A DNA stretch of 52,907 bases from Amycolatopsis rifamycinica. GTDB taxonomy: Bacteria > Actinomycetota > Actinomycetes > Mycobacteriales > Pseudonocardiaceae. Positions 25,934-33,084 of the stretch are shown here, piece by piece. The stretch covers positions 1 through 52,907 of the forward strand of contig NZ_JMQI01000065.1 of the NCBI RefSeq assembly GCF_000695625.1, written 5' to 3'. The notes beneath the pieces were generated by a model. That model saw only the letters and a list, made by a program, of their open reading frames with translations, did not search any database and had not been told where the DNA came from. How positions within the stretch are numbered: the stretch's first letter is position 1; each line of letters opens with the position of its first letter. The translations under genes and the position numbers were made by a program.

Positions 25934-26409
25934 GACTCGGGCCCCTGCGCCGCATGGACATCGCCCGGTGCGTGGAGATCGAGAAGATCCTGTTCCCCGG
26001 CGACGACCCGTGGAGCGCCCGCGCCTTCCACTCCGAACTGGACGCGGGCCACTTCTACCTGGCCGCGCGCCCGGACGAGGGCGACGAGCTGCTCGGCTAC
26101 GCCGGGCTGGCCGTCGTCGGGCGCCGCCGCGGTGAGTACGAGGCGACCGTGCACACCATCGGCGTCGCCCCCGAACACCAGGGCCGGGGCATCGGCAAGG
26201 CGCTGCTGCGGGCGCTGCTGGCCAGGGCCGACGAGTTCGAGGCGCCGGTCTTCCTCGAGGTCCGCACGGACAACACGACCGCGCTCGCCCTGTACGAGCG
26301 CCACGGCTTCGAACGGCTCGGCATCCGGAAGCGCTACTACCAGCCTTCCGGCGCCGACGCGTACACGATGGTCCGCCCGGCGCGGACGCGGGACGGGGTG
26401 GCGGGCTGA
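25930..26409 (+). CDS. rimI: Ribosomal-protein S18-alanine N-acetyltransferase
   Basis: The 159-residue GNAT enzyme shows the acetyl-CoA-binding HQGRGIGKALL (motif A) and TALALYERHGF (motif B). Its position between tsaB and tsaD, with 4-bp and 1-bp overlaps, is the classical rimI location. It probably acetylates the N-terminus of S18 or another ribosome-associated protein. Confidence 0.92.
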   Translation: MRLGPLRRMDIARCVEIEKILFPGDDPWSARAFHSELDAGHFYLAARPDEGDELLGYAGLAVVGRRRGEYEATVHTIGVAPEHQGRGIGKALLRALLARADEFEAPVFLEVRTDNTTALALYERHGFERLGIRKRYYQPSGADAYTMVRPARTRDGVAG

Positions 26410-27455
26410 TGGCACGCATCATCATGGGCATCGAAAGCTCGTGCGACGAGACCGGTGTCGGCCTGGTCCGCCTGCACGACGACGGCACGGTCGAGCTGCT
26501 GGCGGACGAAGTGGCCTCCAGCGTCGAGCAGCACGCGCGGTTCGGCGGCGTGGTGCCCGAGGTCGCCAGCCGCGCGCACCTGGAGGCGATGGTCCCGACC
26601 ACCTCGCGGGCGTTCGCCACGGCCGGGCTGTCCATGTCCGATGTGGACGCCATCGCCGTGACGGCCGGGCCGGGTCTGGCGGGCGCGCTGCTGGTGGGCG
26701 TCTCGGCGGCGAAGGCGTACGCCACGGCGCTGGACGTGCCGCTGTACGGCGTCAACCACCTGGCGGGGCACATCGCGGTGGACACGCTGCAGCACGGGCC
26801 GCTGCCCGCGCCGTGCCTGGCGCTGCTGGTCTCGGGTGGCCACACGCAGCTGCTGCGCGTCGACGACATCGCGTCGTCGATCACCGAACTGGGGTCCACA
26901 GTGGACGACGCGGCGGGCGAGGCGTACGACAAGGTCGCCCGCGTGCTCGGCCTCCCGTACCCGGGCGGCCCGCCGATCGACAAGGCGGCCAAGAACGGCA
27001 ACCCGTCGGCGATCGCGTTCCCCCGTGGCATGACGGGCCCGCGCGACGCCGCGTTCGACTTTTCCTTCTCCGGCTTGAAGACCGCGGTGGCGCGTTGGGT
27101 CGAGGGAGCCGCGCGCCGCGGCGAGGAGATCCCGGTGGACGACGTCGCGGCGTCGTTCCAGGAAGCGGTCGCGGACGTGCTGACGGCGAAGGCGATCCGC
27201 GCGGCGAAGGAACAGGGAATCGACACGATGGTGATTTCCGGCGGCGTGGCGGCGAACTCGCGGCTGTCGTCCCTGGCGGCCGAACGCTGTGCGGCGGCGG
27301 GCATCGAGCTGCGGGTGCCCCGGCCGCGACTGTGCACGGACAACGGCGCGATGATCGCGGCGCTGGGCGCGCACGTGGTGGCGGCGAAGCGGCCGACGGC
27401 GCCGCTGGACTTCAGCGCGAACCCGGCGTTGCCGGTGAATGTGGTTTCGCTTTAG
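26409..27455 (+). CDS. tsaD: tRNA N6-adenosine threonylcarbamoyltransferase TsaD
   Basis: TsaD transfers the threonylcarbamoyl group to A37 of ANN-decoding tRNAs. The 348-residue protein has GIESSCDETG at the N-terminus, the metal-binding HLAGH (about 117-121), SGGHTQLL, and GGVAANSRL in the C-terminal half. It starts at ATG overlapping the rimI stop in TGATG. Its stop codon directly abuts the stop of the convergent PPOX gene. In mycobacteria groES follows at this point; here a roughly 7.5-kb insertion intervenes. Confidence 0.96.
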   Translation: MARIIMGIESSCDETGVGLVRLHDDGTVELLADEVASSVEQHARFGGVVPEVASRAHLEAMVPTTSRAFATAGLSMSDVDAIAVTAGPGLAGALLVGVSAAKAYATALDVPLYGVNHLAGHIAVDTLQHGPLPAPCLALLVSGGHTQLLRVDDIASSITELGSTVDDAAGEAYDKVARVLGLPYPGGPPIDKAAKNGNPSAIAFPRGMTGPRDAAFDFSFSGLKTAVARWVEGAARRGEEIPVDDVAASFQEAVADVLTAKAIRAAKEQGIDTMVISGGVAANSRLSSLAAERCAAAGIELRVPRPRLCTDNGAMIAALGAHVVAAKRPTAPLDFSANPALPVNVVSL

Positions 27456-27836
27456 TCACTGGGCGGTTCCCTTCAGCAGCCACCGGCTGACCGGCACCTC
27501 GAGGAGGACCCTGGGGCCGAAGGGGGCGATCTCCGTTCCGGCGTCCCAGCCGTCGTACTTGGCGGCGAGCGCGGCGAGGACGTGGTGCGGCAGCCTGCCG
27601 CGGTGGATTCGCGCCCGCCCTTCGGCGACGATCGGGTGGTCGCCGTCCTCGAGGGCGAGGCTGACCCGCGGGTCGTTCAGGACGTTGCGTACCTTGACGT
27701 TCCGCTCGCCGCTGCCGATCCAGAAGGTGTCGTCGAGGTGGACGAACCAGACCGGGGTGACGTGGGGCGAGCCGTCTCCGCGCAGCGTGCACAGCCAGAG
27801 GTTGCGGTCCTTCGCCAGCCGGTCGGTGATCTTCAT
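27456..27836 (-). CDS. PPOX-class FMN/F420-binding protein
   Basis: The 126-residue protein has the split-barrel fold typical of pyridoxamine-5'-phosphate-oxidase-like or F420-dependent reductases: LCTLRGDGSPHVTPVWFVHLDDTFWI at the N-terminus and NVLNDPRVSLALEDG centrally. I split that first motif only conceptually; the key residues are the GSPHVTPVWF strand pair. The start at ATG 27836 avoids a low-complexity extension. Members reduce or bind flavin/deazaflavin cofactors; the substrate is unknown. Its stop touches the tsaD stop. Confidence 0.85.
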   Translation of the reverse strand: MKITDRLAKDRNLWLCTLRGDGSPHVTPVWFVHLDDTFWIGSGERNVKVRNVLNDPRVSLALEDGDHPIVAEGRARIHRGRLPHHVLAALAAKYDGWDAGTEIAPFGPRVLLEVPVSRWLLKGTAQ

Positions 27837-27930
27837 GCCGCCATCCTGGCCGGACGCCGCCCTCTCCGCCATGCGCCTGCCTGATGGGTCCGACGGTGAC
27901 CTCTTCCGGACTGGCCCGGCGGCTTCCCGC

Positions 27931-28036
27931 CACCCCGAAGCCTGATTGTGACTACGGCCGGCGGCACCGCGTCAAGGCGGGAAAGCGTGCCTTGACCCGG
28001 CGCCGCCGGCCGTGTTCTGGCTTCGGATCGGGGTTG
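27931..28036. repeat. Long imperfect hairpin repeat at the GNAT 3' end
   Basis: Nested inverted repeats are CGAAGCC/GGCTTCG (27936-27942, 28019-28025), ACGGCCGGCGGC/GCCGCCGGCCGT (27954-27965, 28002-28013) and GTCAAGGC/GCCTTGAC (27971-27978, 27989-27996). They enclose a 10-base apical loop. The element looks like a REP/BIME-type intergenic repeat or terminator, and it encodes the last residues of the GNAT protein. Confidence 0.75.
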
Positions 28037-28583
28037 CGGGGCGGGTGGGTCCCGTGGTCCGGGTACCGAGGTCGCCGCCGGTCTCGCTCTGGACGGTGAA
28101 CCGCAGCCGGGTGCCCGCGATGGGCGGCGGGCGCTCGGTCTCGGTGGTGCCGCCCGTGGCGACCTCGGCGACGACCGATCGCCACAGCGCGGCCGCCGGG
28201 GGGTTGTTCCGGTCGAACGACAACGTCCACTCCCCGGGGTGGCGGGCGAACAGCGAGCGCGCCGCGAGCCGGGCCACCCCACGCCGGCGGTGCCGGCGGA
28301 CGACGAAGAACTCGGCGACGTTCCACGACCCGTCGTCGTCGACATCACTGCGTAGCAAGGCGAAGCCGGCCAGCGTGCGGTCGACGGTGATGAAGTACGC
28401 CTCGCGGCCGGACTCGGTGAAGTACGAATCCAGGTAGCGGTAGGTGAAGGTGCCGTGCGGGGTGAGGTCGAGCTCGCGGATCTCGGAGAAGTCGTACTGG
28501 TAGAGCTGGAGCAGGTTCGCCAGCACCGGCTTGTCCGGCTCGGCCACGGCCACGAGTTCGACGTCCACGAGCGCCAGTGTCAT
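27972..28583 (-). CDS. GNAT-family N-acetyltransferase
   Basis: The 203-residue protein has a GNAT core of about 150 residues: YFITVDRTLAGFALL, FFVVRRHRRRGVARLAA (acetyl-CoA loop) and LSFDRNNPPAAALWRSV. The last 40 residues are Pro/Thr/Arg-rich and are encoded largely by an intergenic hairpin repeat, so the original stop may have been lost. It lies 27 bp downstream of the UDP-GlcNAc 2-epimerase on the same strand and might acetylate an amino sugar, but this is guesswork. Confidence 0.8.
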   Translation of the reverse strand: MTLALVDVELVAVAEPDKPVLANLLQLYQYDFSEIRELDLTPHGTFTYRYLDSYFTESGREAYFITVDRTLAGFALLRSDVDDDGSWNVAEFFVVRRHRRRGVARLAARSLFARHPGEWTLSFDRNNPPAAALWRSVVAEVATGGTTETERPPPIAGTRLRFTVQSETGGDLGTRTTGPTRPATPIRSQNTAGGAGSRHAFPP

Positions 28584-28610
28584 CGCACCCGGCGCGGGCC
28601 CGCGACCGAT

Positions 28611-29756
28611 TTAGGAAGCCGCGGCCGGGGTCACGGCTCGCACGCCCAGCAGCTCCTCGATCGCCGCGACCGCCAGGACCGCGGCATTCCCCTCACCGTA
28701 GGGATTTCCGACCTGGGCCGGGCGCAGTTCCCCGTTCAGCAGCCGCGCCGCCGTGTCCGCGATGCGCTCCGTGTCCGTGCCCGCCAGCCAGGCACATCCC
28801 GCCTGCACCACCTCGACTCGCTCGGTCACGTCGCGCAGCACCACCACCGGGGTGCCGAACGTCGGGGCCTCCTCCTGGATGCCGCCCGAATCCGTCAGCA
28901 CCAGTGACGCCAGCCGCAGGGCGCGGACCAGGTCCGGGTACTCCAGCGGGTCCGTCACCGTCACCCGGGGCAGGCCGGCCAGTGCCGCCTCCACCTGGGT
29001 GCGGACCCGCGGGTTCGGGTGCGCCGGGAACAGCACCTGGACGTCCGGGTGCTCGGCCACGATCAGCTGCACCGCGGCGAGGGTCCGTTCCAGGGGCTCG
29101 CCCCAGGACTCGCGGCGGTGGGACGTCACCAGCACCAGCCGCTCGCCGGCCTCCGCCAGCTCCATCTCCAGCAGCGCCAGCGCCGTGTCGCGGGCCGGCA
29201 GGTCGCGGGCCGCGATCTCCAGCACCGCGTCGACGACCGTGTTGCCCGTGACCGCGATCTGCTGCCGCGCAACGCCTTCCGCGCGCAGCGCCGCCGCGGC
29301 GCCCAGCGTCGGGGCCAGGTGCAGCGCCGCGATCCGCGACACCATCTGCCGGGCGCCCTCCTCCGGGAACGGCGCCGCCAGGTCGTGGGTGCGCAGCCCG
29401 GCTTCCAGGTGGACCACCGGGATACCGAGCCAGAACGCCGCCAGCGCGCCGGCGAGCGTCGTCGTCGTGTCGCCCTGGACGACCACCGCGGCCGGGGTGT
29501 GGCGGCGCAGCGCGTCGTCGAGGGCGGGCAGCAGGCCCGCCATCAGCTCGGCCTGGCCGCCGGTGACCCGGGGCGGCACGTTCAGCCGCACGTCCACGGC
29601 CAGGCCGAACGGCTCCAGGGCCTGCTCGACCATGCCCGGGTGCTGGCCGCTGTGGACCAGGACCGGGCGCAGTGCCGGGTGGGCCGCCAGCGCGAGGGCC
29701 AGCGGCGCGAGCTTGAGGGCTTCCGGCCGCGTCCCGGCCAGCAACATCACGTCCAC
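28611..29756 (-). CDS. wecB: UDP-N-acetylglucosamine 2-epimerase (non-hydrolysing)
   Basis: The enzyme (about 381 residues) interconverts UDP-GlcNAc and UDP-ManNAc, a precursor for surface glycans. It shows AGTRPEALKLAPL at the N-terminus, QGDTTTTLAG, VHLEAGLRT, VTSHRRESWG and DSGGIQEEAP, all hallmarks of the GT-B-fold epimerases. I chose the GTG at 29756 (reads M-DVMLLAGTRPE) with GAAGGGG about 9 bases upstream; GTG 29750 and ATG 29747 are alternatives. Its position beside a surface-protein sorting cassette suggests a link to glycan attachment. Confidence 0.92.
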   Translation of the reverse strand: MDVMLLAGTRPEALKLAPLALALAAHPALRPVLVHSGQHPGMVEQALEPFGLAVDVRLNVPPRVTGGQAELMAGLLPALDDALRRHTPAAVVVQGDTTTTLAGALAAFWLGIPVVHLEAGLRTHDLAAPFPEEGARQMVSRIAALHLAPTLGAAAALRAEGVARQQIAVTGNTVVDAVLEIAARDLPARDTALALLEMELAEAGERLVLVTSHRRESWGEPLERTLAAVQLIVAEHPDVQVLFPAHPNPRVRTQVEAALAGLPRVTVTDPLEYPDLVRALRLASLVLTDSGGIQEEAPTFGTPVVVLRDVTERVEVVQAGCAWLAGTDTERIADTAARLLNGELRPAQVGNPYGEGNAAVLAVAAIEELLGVRAVTPAAAS

Positions 29757-29812
29757 CCCGCGGTGCCCCTTCTCCACATCGTCCAGTATTCCGGAAATTC
29801 TTCCCCCGCCGA

Positions 29813-29847
29813 GGCCGCCGGCGTGCGAGGGGCACACGCCGGCGGCC
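29813..29847 (-). terminator. GC-rich hairpin after the LAATG microprotein gene
   Basis: GGCCGCCGGCGTG (29813-29825) and CACGCCGGCGGCC (29835-29847) form a perfect 13-bp stem with a 9-base loop. It follows the microprotein stop on the minus strand and precedes wecB, with no T run. Confidence 0.6.
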
Positions 29848-29861
29848 CGGGGGTCACCGCG

Positions 29862-30041
29862 TCAGCCCCGCGCCCGGGAAAGACGGCGGTTGCGGCGGTG
29901 GACGGCGATCAGCGCGGCGGTCCCGAGCAGGACCAGCAGCACGCCGAGGGCCAGCCACCACCCGATGTCGGCGCCGGTGGCGGCGAGGGTGCCGACCCCG
30001 CCCCCGGCCACGCCGACGCCCGCGCCCGGCATCTTGTACAT
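29862..30041 (-). CDS. 59-residue LAATG-TM-Arg microprotein (sorting-signal-like)
   Basis: The product is almost only a sorting signal: an 18-residue Gly/Val-rich N-terminus (MYKMPGAGVGVAGGG...), the sortase-like pentapeptide LAATG (19-23), one membrane helix (about 27-47) and a tail with seven Arg (HRRNRRLSRARG). There is no signal peptide, so the N-terminus would have to be outside without cleavage. It starts 11 bp after the choice-of-anchor gene stop, with GCGAGG as ribosome-binding site, and is co-transcribed with it. No sortase is in the window; the divergent exosortase is the nearest candidate processing enzyme. Confidence 0.75.
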   Translation of the reverse strand: MYKMPGAGVGVAGGGVGTLAATGADIGWWLALGVLLVLLGTAALIAVHRRNRRLSRARG

Positions 30042-30052
30042 CCGCGCCTCGC

Positions 30053-30820
30053 TCAGGCCCGGGCGGAACGGCGGCGGGAGATGCGGGTGCCGACCGGCAC
30101 CGCGACGGCGCCGAGCAGGCCGAGCCCGATCCAGAGCCCGGCGCCGGAGGCCAGCGGCATGGGCGGCGCGGCCGGCCCGCAGGTCGCTGACGACACGATC
30201 ACGTCGCCCGAGCCGAGCGCCTTGAGCCCTTCGCCGAGCAGCTTCACGTGGACGGCGTTGACCGTCAGGCTGCCGTCGGAGTTCTTCACCTGCTCGTTCA
30301 GGATGATCGTGGCGACGTTGAGCGCGCCGAGACCCACCTTGATCTGCGTGTTCGCGGCCGGGGTGGCGTCGACCGCGCCGACGCTGCCGAGGTTCGCGCC
30401 GACCAGCTTCGTGCTGCCTTCGACGCCCTTCTGCGTGGCGGTGCAGACGGCCTCGACGAGCTTGATGCCGACGTTGCCGAGCGCGGCCTTCAGCAGCGGC
30501 AGCCCGACGTCGGCGGTGCTCGCCTTCGCCGTCACCGCACCGGAATTCTCGTCGCGCTTGGCCTCGGTGTTGATCGCACCGGCGGTGAGGATGCCGGTGA
30601 GATCGACCTTCGCCAGGCTGTTGCTCGTTGGGCCGGCCGTGTTCGCGGCCGCGAACGGGCCCGCCTTCACCGCGTCCTGGCCGAGCAGCTTGACGTCGGC
30701 TTTGACGCCGTACGCGGACCCGTCGCCGGGGGCCGCCGAAGCGGGGGCCGCGCCGGCGAGCACGACGCTCGCCACGACCGCGGCGAGCAGCCCGCCACGG
30801 CGCACGAGGGAGCTCTTCAT
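30053..30820 (-). CDS. Secreted choice-of-anchor-P-like protein with C-terminal TM-Arg anchor
   Basis: The 255-residue protein has a Sec signal peptide (MKSSLVRRGGLLAAV..., cleavage near ASAA, residue 30). A secreted domain of about 185 residues follows, rich in Val, Ala and Gly with few charges and two Cys. The C-terminal tripartite end is PMPLASG, a membrane helix (about 229-244) and RRRSARA. This end resembles exosortase sorting signals (short motif, helix, Arg cluster). I recognise the secreted domain as similar to the actinobacterial choice-of-anchor P family, from memory. The divergent exosortase is its likely partner. AGGA lies upstream of the ATG at 30820. Confidence 0.8.
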   Translation of the reverse strand: MKSSLVRRGGLLAAVVASVVLAGAAPASAAPGDGSAYGVKADVKLLGQDAVKAGPFAAANTAGPTSNSLAKVDLTGILTAGAINTEAKRDENSGAVTAKASTADVGLPLLKAALGNVGIKLVEAVCTATQKGVEGSTKLVGANLGSVGAVDATPAANTQIKVGLGALNVATIILNEQVKNSDGSLTVNAVHVKLLGEGLKALGSGDVIVSSATCGPAAPPMPLASGAGLWIGLGLLGAVAVPVGTRISRRRSARA

Positions 30821-31090
30821 CAAGTGGTCCTCCGAATTCGCTGGATTTATCGGGGGTGCGTGACGGCGGCGCGGATCGAACCGGCTTGCCTCGACTCGGC
30901 ACGCGGATCGACTATCGCGAAGACCGGGCCGAATAGCACACAAAATTTACCGAATCACCGGATCGGGTAAGGCTCGGCGCCGTTTTCCCTGGTGGGTCTC
31001 GACATCACTCGAACGGCGTAACAAGTTCGCCGAAGTTCCAACCGATTGGGGGCCTCTTTCCACCCCTCCGAGTGGAAAGGGGCTGCACAC
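30821..31090. promoter_or_regulatory. Divergent control region of the exosortase cassette
   Basis: This 270-bp gap is clearly more AT-rich than its surroundings (for example CACACAAAATTTACC at about 30937-30951), so promoters for both directions probably lie here. Near the exosortase end an inverted repeat, CTTTCCAC (31056-31063) with GTGGAAAG (31072-31079), overlaps the ribosome-binding GGAAAGGGG. This could form an operator or an mRNA hairpin controlling translation. Confidence 0.5.
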
Positions 31091-31690
31091 ATGTCCTACG
31101 CTCGCCCGTGCCCGCAACTTGATCGGGAAATCGGCACCGAGAGGAACGTCGTGGCGGTAGCGAGCGCTCCGAACACAGGAATGGCGAGGTTTCCGCTGGT
31201 CGTGGCGCTGAGTGCGCTGGCCGCGGCGGGGGTCGTGGTGGTGCTGGCCGAGCGGTTCTACCGCGAGCTGGAAGTACGGCTCGCCGGTGCGATCCTCGAC
31301 TTGTTCACTACATCGGGTGTTTATGTGGCACCCGATCGGGAGTCTGTTTACTTTGGGTTGACCAGTAGTACTCCGTTCGGGTTGAGAATGACGCCGGAAT
31401 GTTCCTCGGCGTTCCTTTTGCTCCCGCTGCTCGTTGTGACGATGGCCATGATGTACTTCCGCCCATCGAATGCGCGAAGGCTGTTCTTTTCGCTGGGCAT
31501 TTCCGCGGTCGTCGTCGTACTGGTCAATCAGCTGCGCATTCTCACGATCGTCGGGCTCGTGCACGGGCTCGGCACCGACGAGGGCTACTACTGGGGCCAC
31601 ACCCTGCTCGGCTCGATGGTCAGCGTGTTCGGCGGCGCGGTCTCGATCGTCCTGTTCGTCTGGCTGGCCACCCGGAAGAAGAAGGCATGA
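31091..31690 (+). CDS. Exosortase/archaeosortase family transpeptidase
   Basis: The 199-residue protein is mostly transmembrane (helices about 33-53, 107-122, 132-148, 150-160 and 172-193). It carries the three family residues in order: Cys104 in MTPECSS, Arg149 in VNQLR and His170 in YYWGH. Exosortases recognise a C-terminal motif-helix-Arg signal and cleave or transfer the protein. The ATG at 31091 has GGAAAGGGG upstream; GTG 31151 (179 residues, AGAGGAA upstream) is an equally good start. Its stop overlaps the glycosyltransferase ATG in ATGA. The first two thirds use many non-preferred A/T-ending codons, unlike neighbours, suggesting transfer. Confidence 0.87.
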   Translation: MSYARPCPQLDREIGTERNVVAVASAPNTGMARFPLVVALSALAAAGVVVVLAERFYRELEVRLAGAILDLFTTSGVYVAPDRESVYFGLTSSTPFGLRMTPECSSAFLLLPLLVVTMAMMYFRPSNARRLFFSLGISAVVVVLVNQLRILTIVGLVHGLGTDEGYYWGHTLLGSMVSVFGGAVSIVLFVWLATRKKKA

Positions 31691-33063
31691 GCGTCAAGGT
31701 CCTGCTCGCGATCACGCAGGCGTTCGCGCTGACCATGAGCGTCGCGTTCCTCGTCTACGTCGTCGTGATCGTGGTGCCCTACCTGCGTCGCAAGCCCGGC
31801 CCGGTCGGCGACCCCGCGGACTTCACGTGGCACTTCTTCGTCCCGTGCCGCGACGAGCAGACGGTCATCCGCGAGACCGTCCGCTACCTGCGCACGACGT
31901 TCCGCCGGGCGCACGTCTGGGTCGTCGACGACGACTCGGAGGACCGCACCGCCCGCGTCGTCCGGATGCTGTGGCGGCGGCACGGCGGCTACGACCCGTA
32001 CCTGCACCTGGTGCCGCGGGTGCGCCCCGAAGCCCGGACCGGCAAGGGTGACGCGCTCAACGCGGCCTACCGCGCCCTGAACGACTGGATGGGCCCGGAC
32101 GCGAGCCGCGACGACGTCGTCGTGGTCGTCGTCGACGCCGACGGCCGTCCGGCACCGAACTGCCTCGAGGTCTGCGCGGCCGGGCACCTCTTCGGCGACC
32201 CGGAGATCGGCGCGGTGCAGCTGGACGTCCGGATGGGCAACGCCGGGACACCGCCACCGTCGCGCAACCCGGTCGGCCGCTGGTTCGGGCTGAAGCTCGC
32301 GCAGCTGCAGGACCTGGAGTTCCGGACGGCGATCGCGGCGATCCAGACGTCCCGCGGCTTCACCGGCACGATCTCCATGGGCGGCAACGGCCAGTTCACC
32401 CGGCTCACCGCGCTGGACTCGATCGCGGGCGACGCCGGCGAGCCGTGGCGCGGCTCGCTGCTGGAGGACTTCGAGCTCGGCGTCCACCTGCTCACGGCGG
32501 GCTGGCGCACCGGGTTCACCCCGGATTCCCATGTGGCGCAGGAAGGTCTGTACAGCCTGCGGCGGTTCCTCGTGCAGCGCACCCGGTGGGGCCAGGGCAC
32601 CATGCAGTGCGCACGGTACCTGCGCCGGATCTGGGATTCCCCGCACGTCAGCACGCTCGGCGCGGCGGAGATGATGTACTACCTGGCCCAGCCGTGGCTG
32701 CAGCTGCTCGGCTCGCTGCTGTACCCGATCCCGTTCGTGCTGCTGCTGATCGGCACCGCGGGCGACCCGGCGCAGATGTGGACGTGGTTCACCGGCGGCG
32801 CCTGGATCCTGTTCGCCATCTACGGCTCGTTCGGGCTGCTGCCGTTCCTCGTCTGGGGCCCGATCTACCAGCTGAAGTGCTTGCGCAGCGGGAACATCCT
32901 GCGCGGGCTGGGCATGGGTCTGGCGTACGCGGCGTACATCTACACGTTCTACGTGACGTCGTGGCGCGCGCTGTTCCGGCTGGTGCGCGGACGCAACGGC
33001 TGGGCCAAGACGCGCCGCAACACCGAGCAGGCGGCCGGGGTGAAGGTCGCGCTCGACGCGTGA
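31687..33063 (+). CDS. Membrane family 2 glycosyltransferase
   Basis: The 458-residue enzyme has an N-terminal membrane helix (about 5-30) and a cytosolic GT-A domain with VVDDDSEDRT (about 79-88) and the DxD motif DADG (150-153). QRTRW (297-301, the QxxRW of processive enzymes) follows, then several C-terminal helices (about 325-430). It should polymerise or transfer sugars to a lipid or polymer at the membrane. Overlap with the exosortase stop (ATGA) means the two are translated together, which points to sorting coupled to a glycan or glycolipid acceptor (inference). Confidence 0.9.
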   Translation: MSVKVLLAITQAFALTMSVAFLVYVVVIVVPYLRRKPGPVGDPADFTWHFFVPCRDEQTVIRETVRYLRTTFRRAHVWVVDDDSEDRTARVVRMLWRRHGGYDPYLHLVPRVRPEARTGKGDALNAAYRALNDWMGPDASRDDVVVVVVDADGRPAPNCLEVCAAGHLFGDPEIGAVQLDVRMGNAGTPPPSRNPVGRWFGLKLAQLQDLEFRTAIAAIQTSRGFTGTISMGGNGQFTRLTALDSIAGDAGEPWRGSLLEDFELGVHLLTAGWRTGFTPDSHVAQEGLYSLRRFLVQRTRWGQGTMQCARYLRRIWDSPHVSTLGAAEMMYYLAQPWLQLLGSLLYPIPFVLLLIGTAGDPAQMWTWFTGGAWILFAIYGSFGLLPFLVWGPIYQLKCLRSGNILRGLGMGLAYAAYIYTFYVTSWRALFRLVRGRNGWAKTRRNTEQAAGVKVALDA

Positions 33064-33084
33064 GCGCGACCTCCACCCGGTGGA

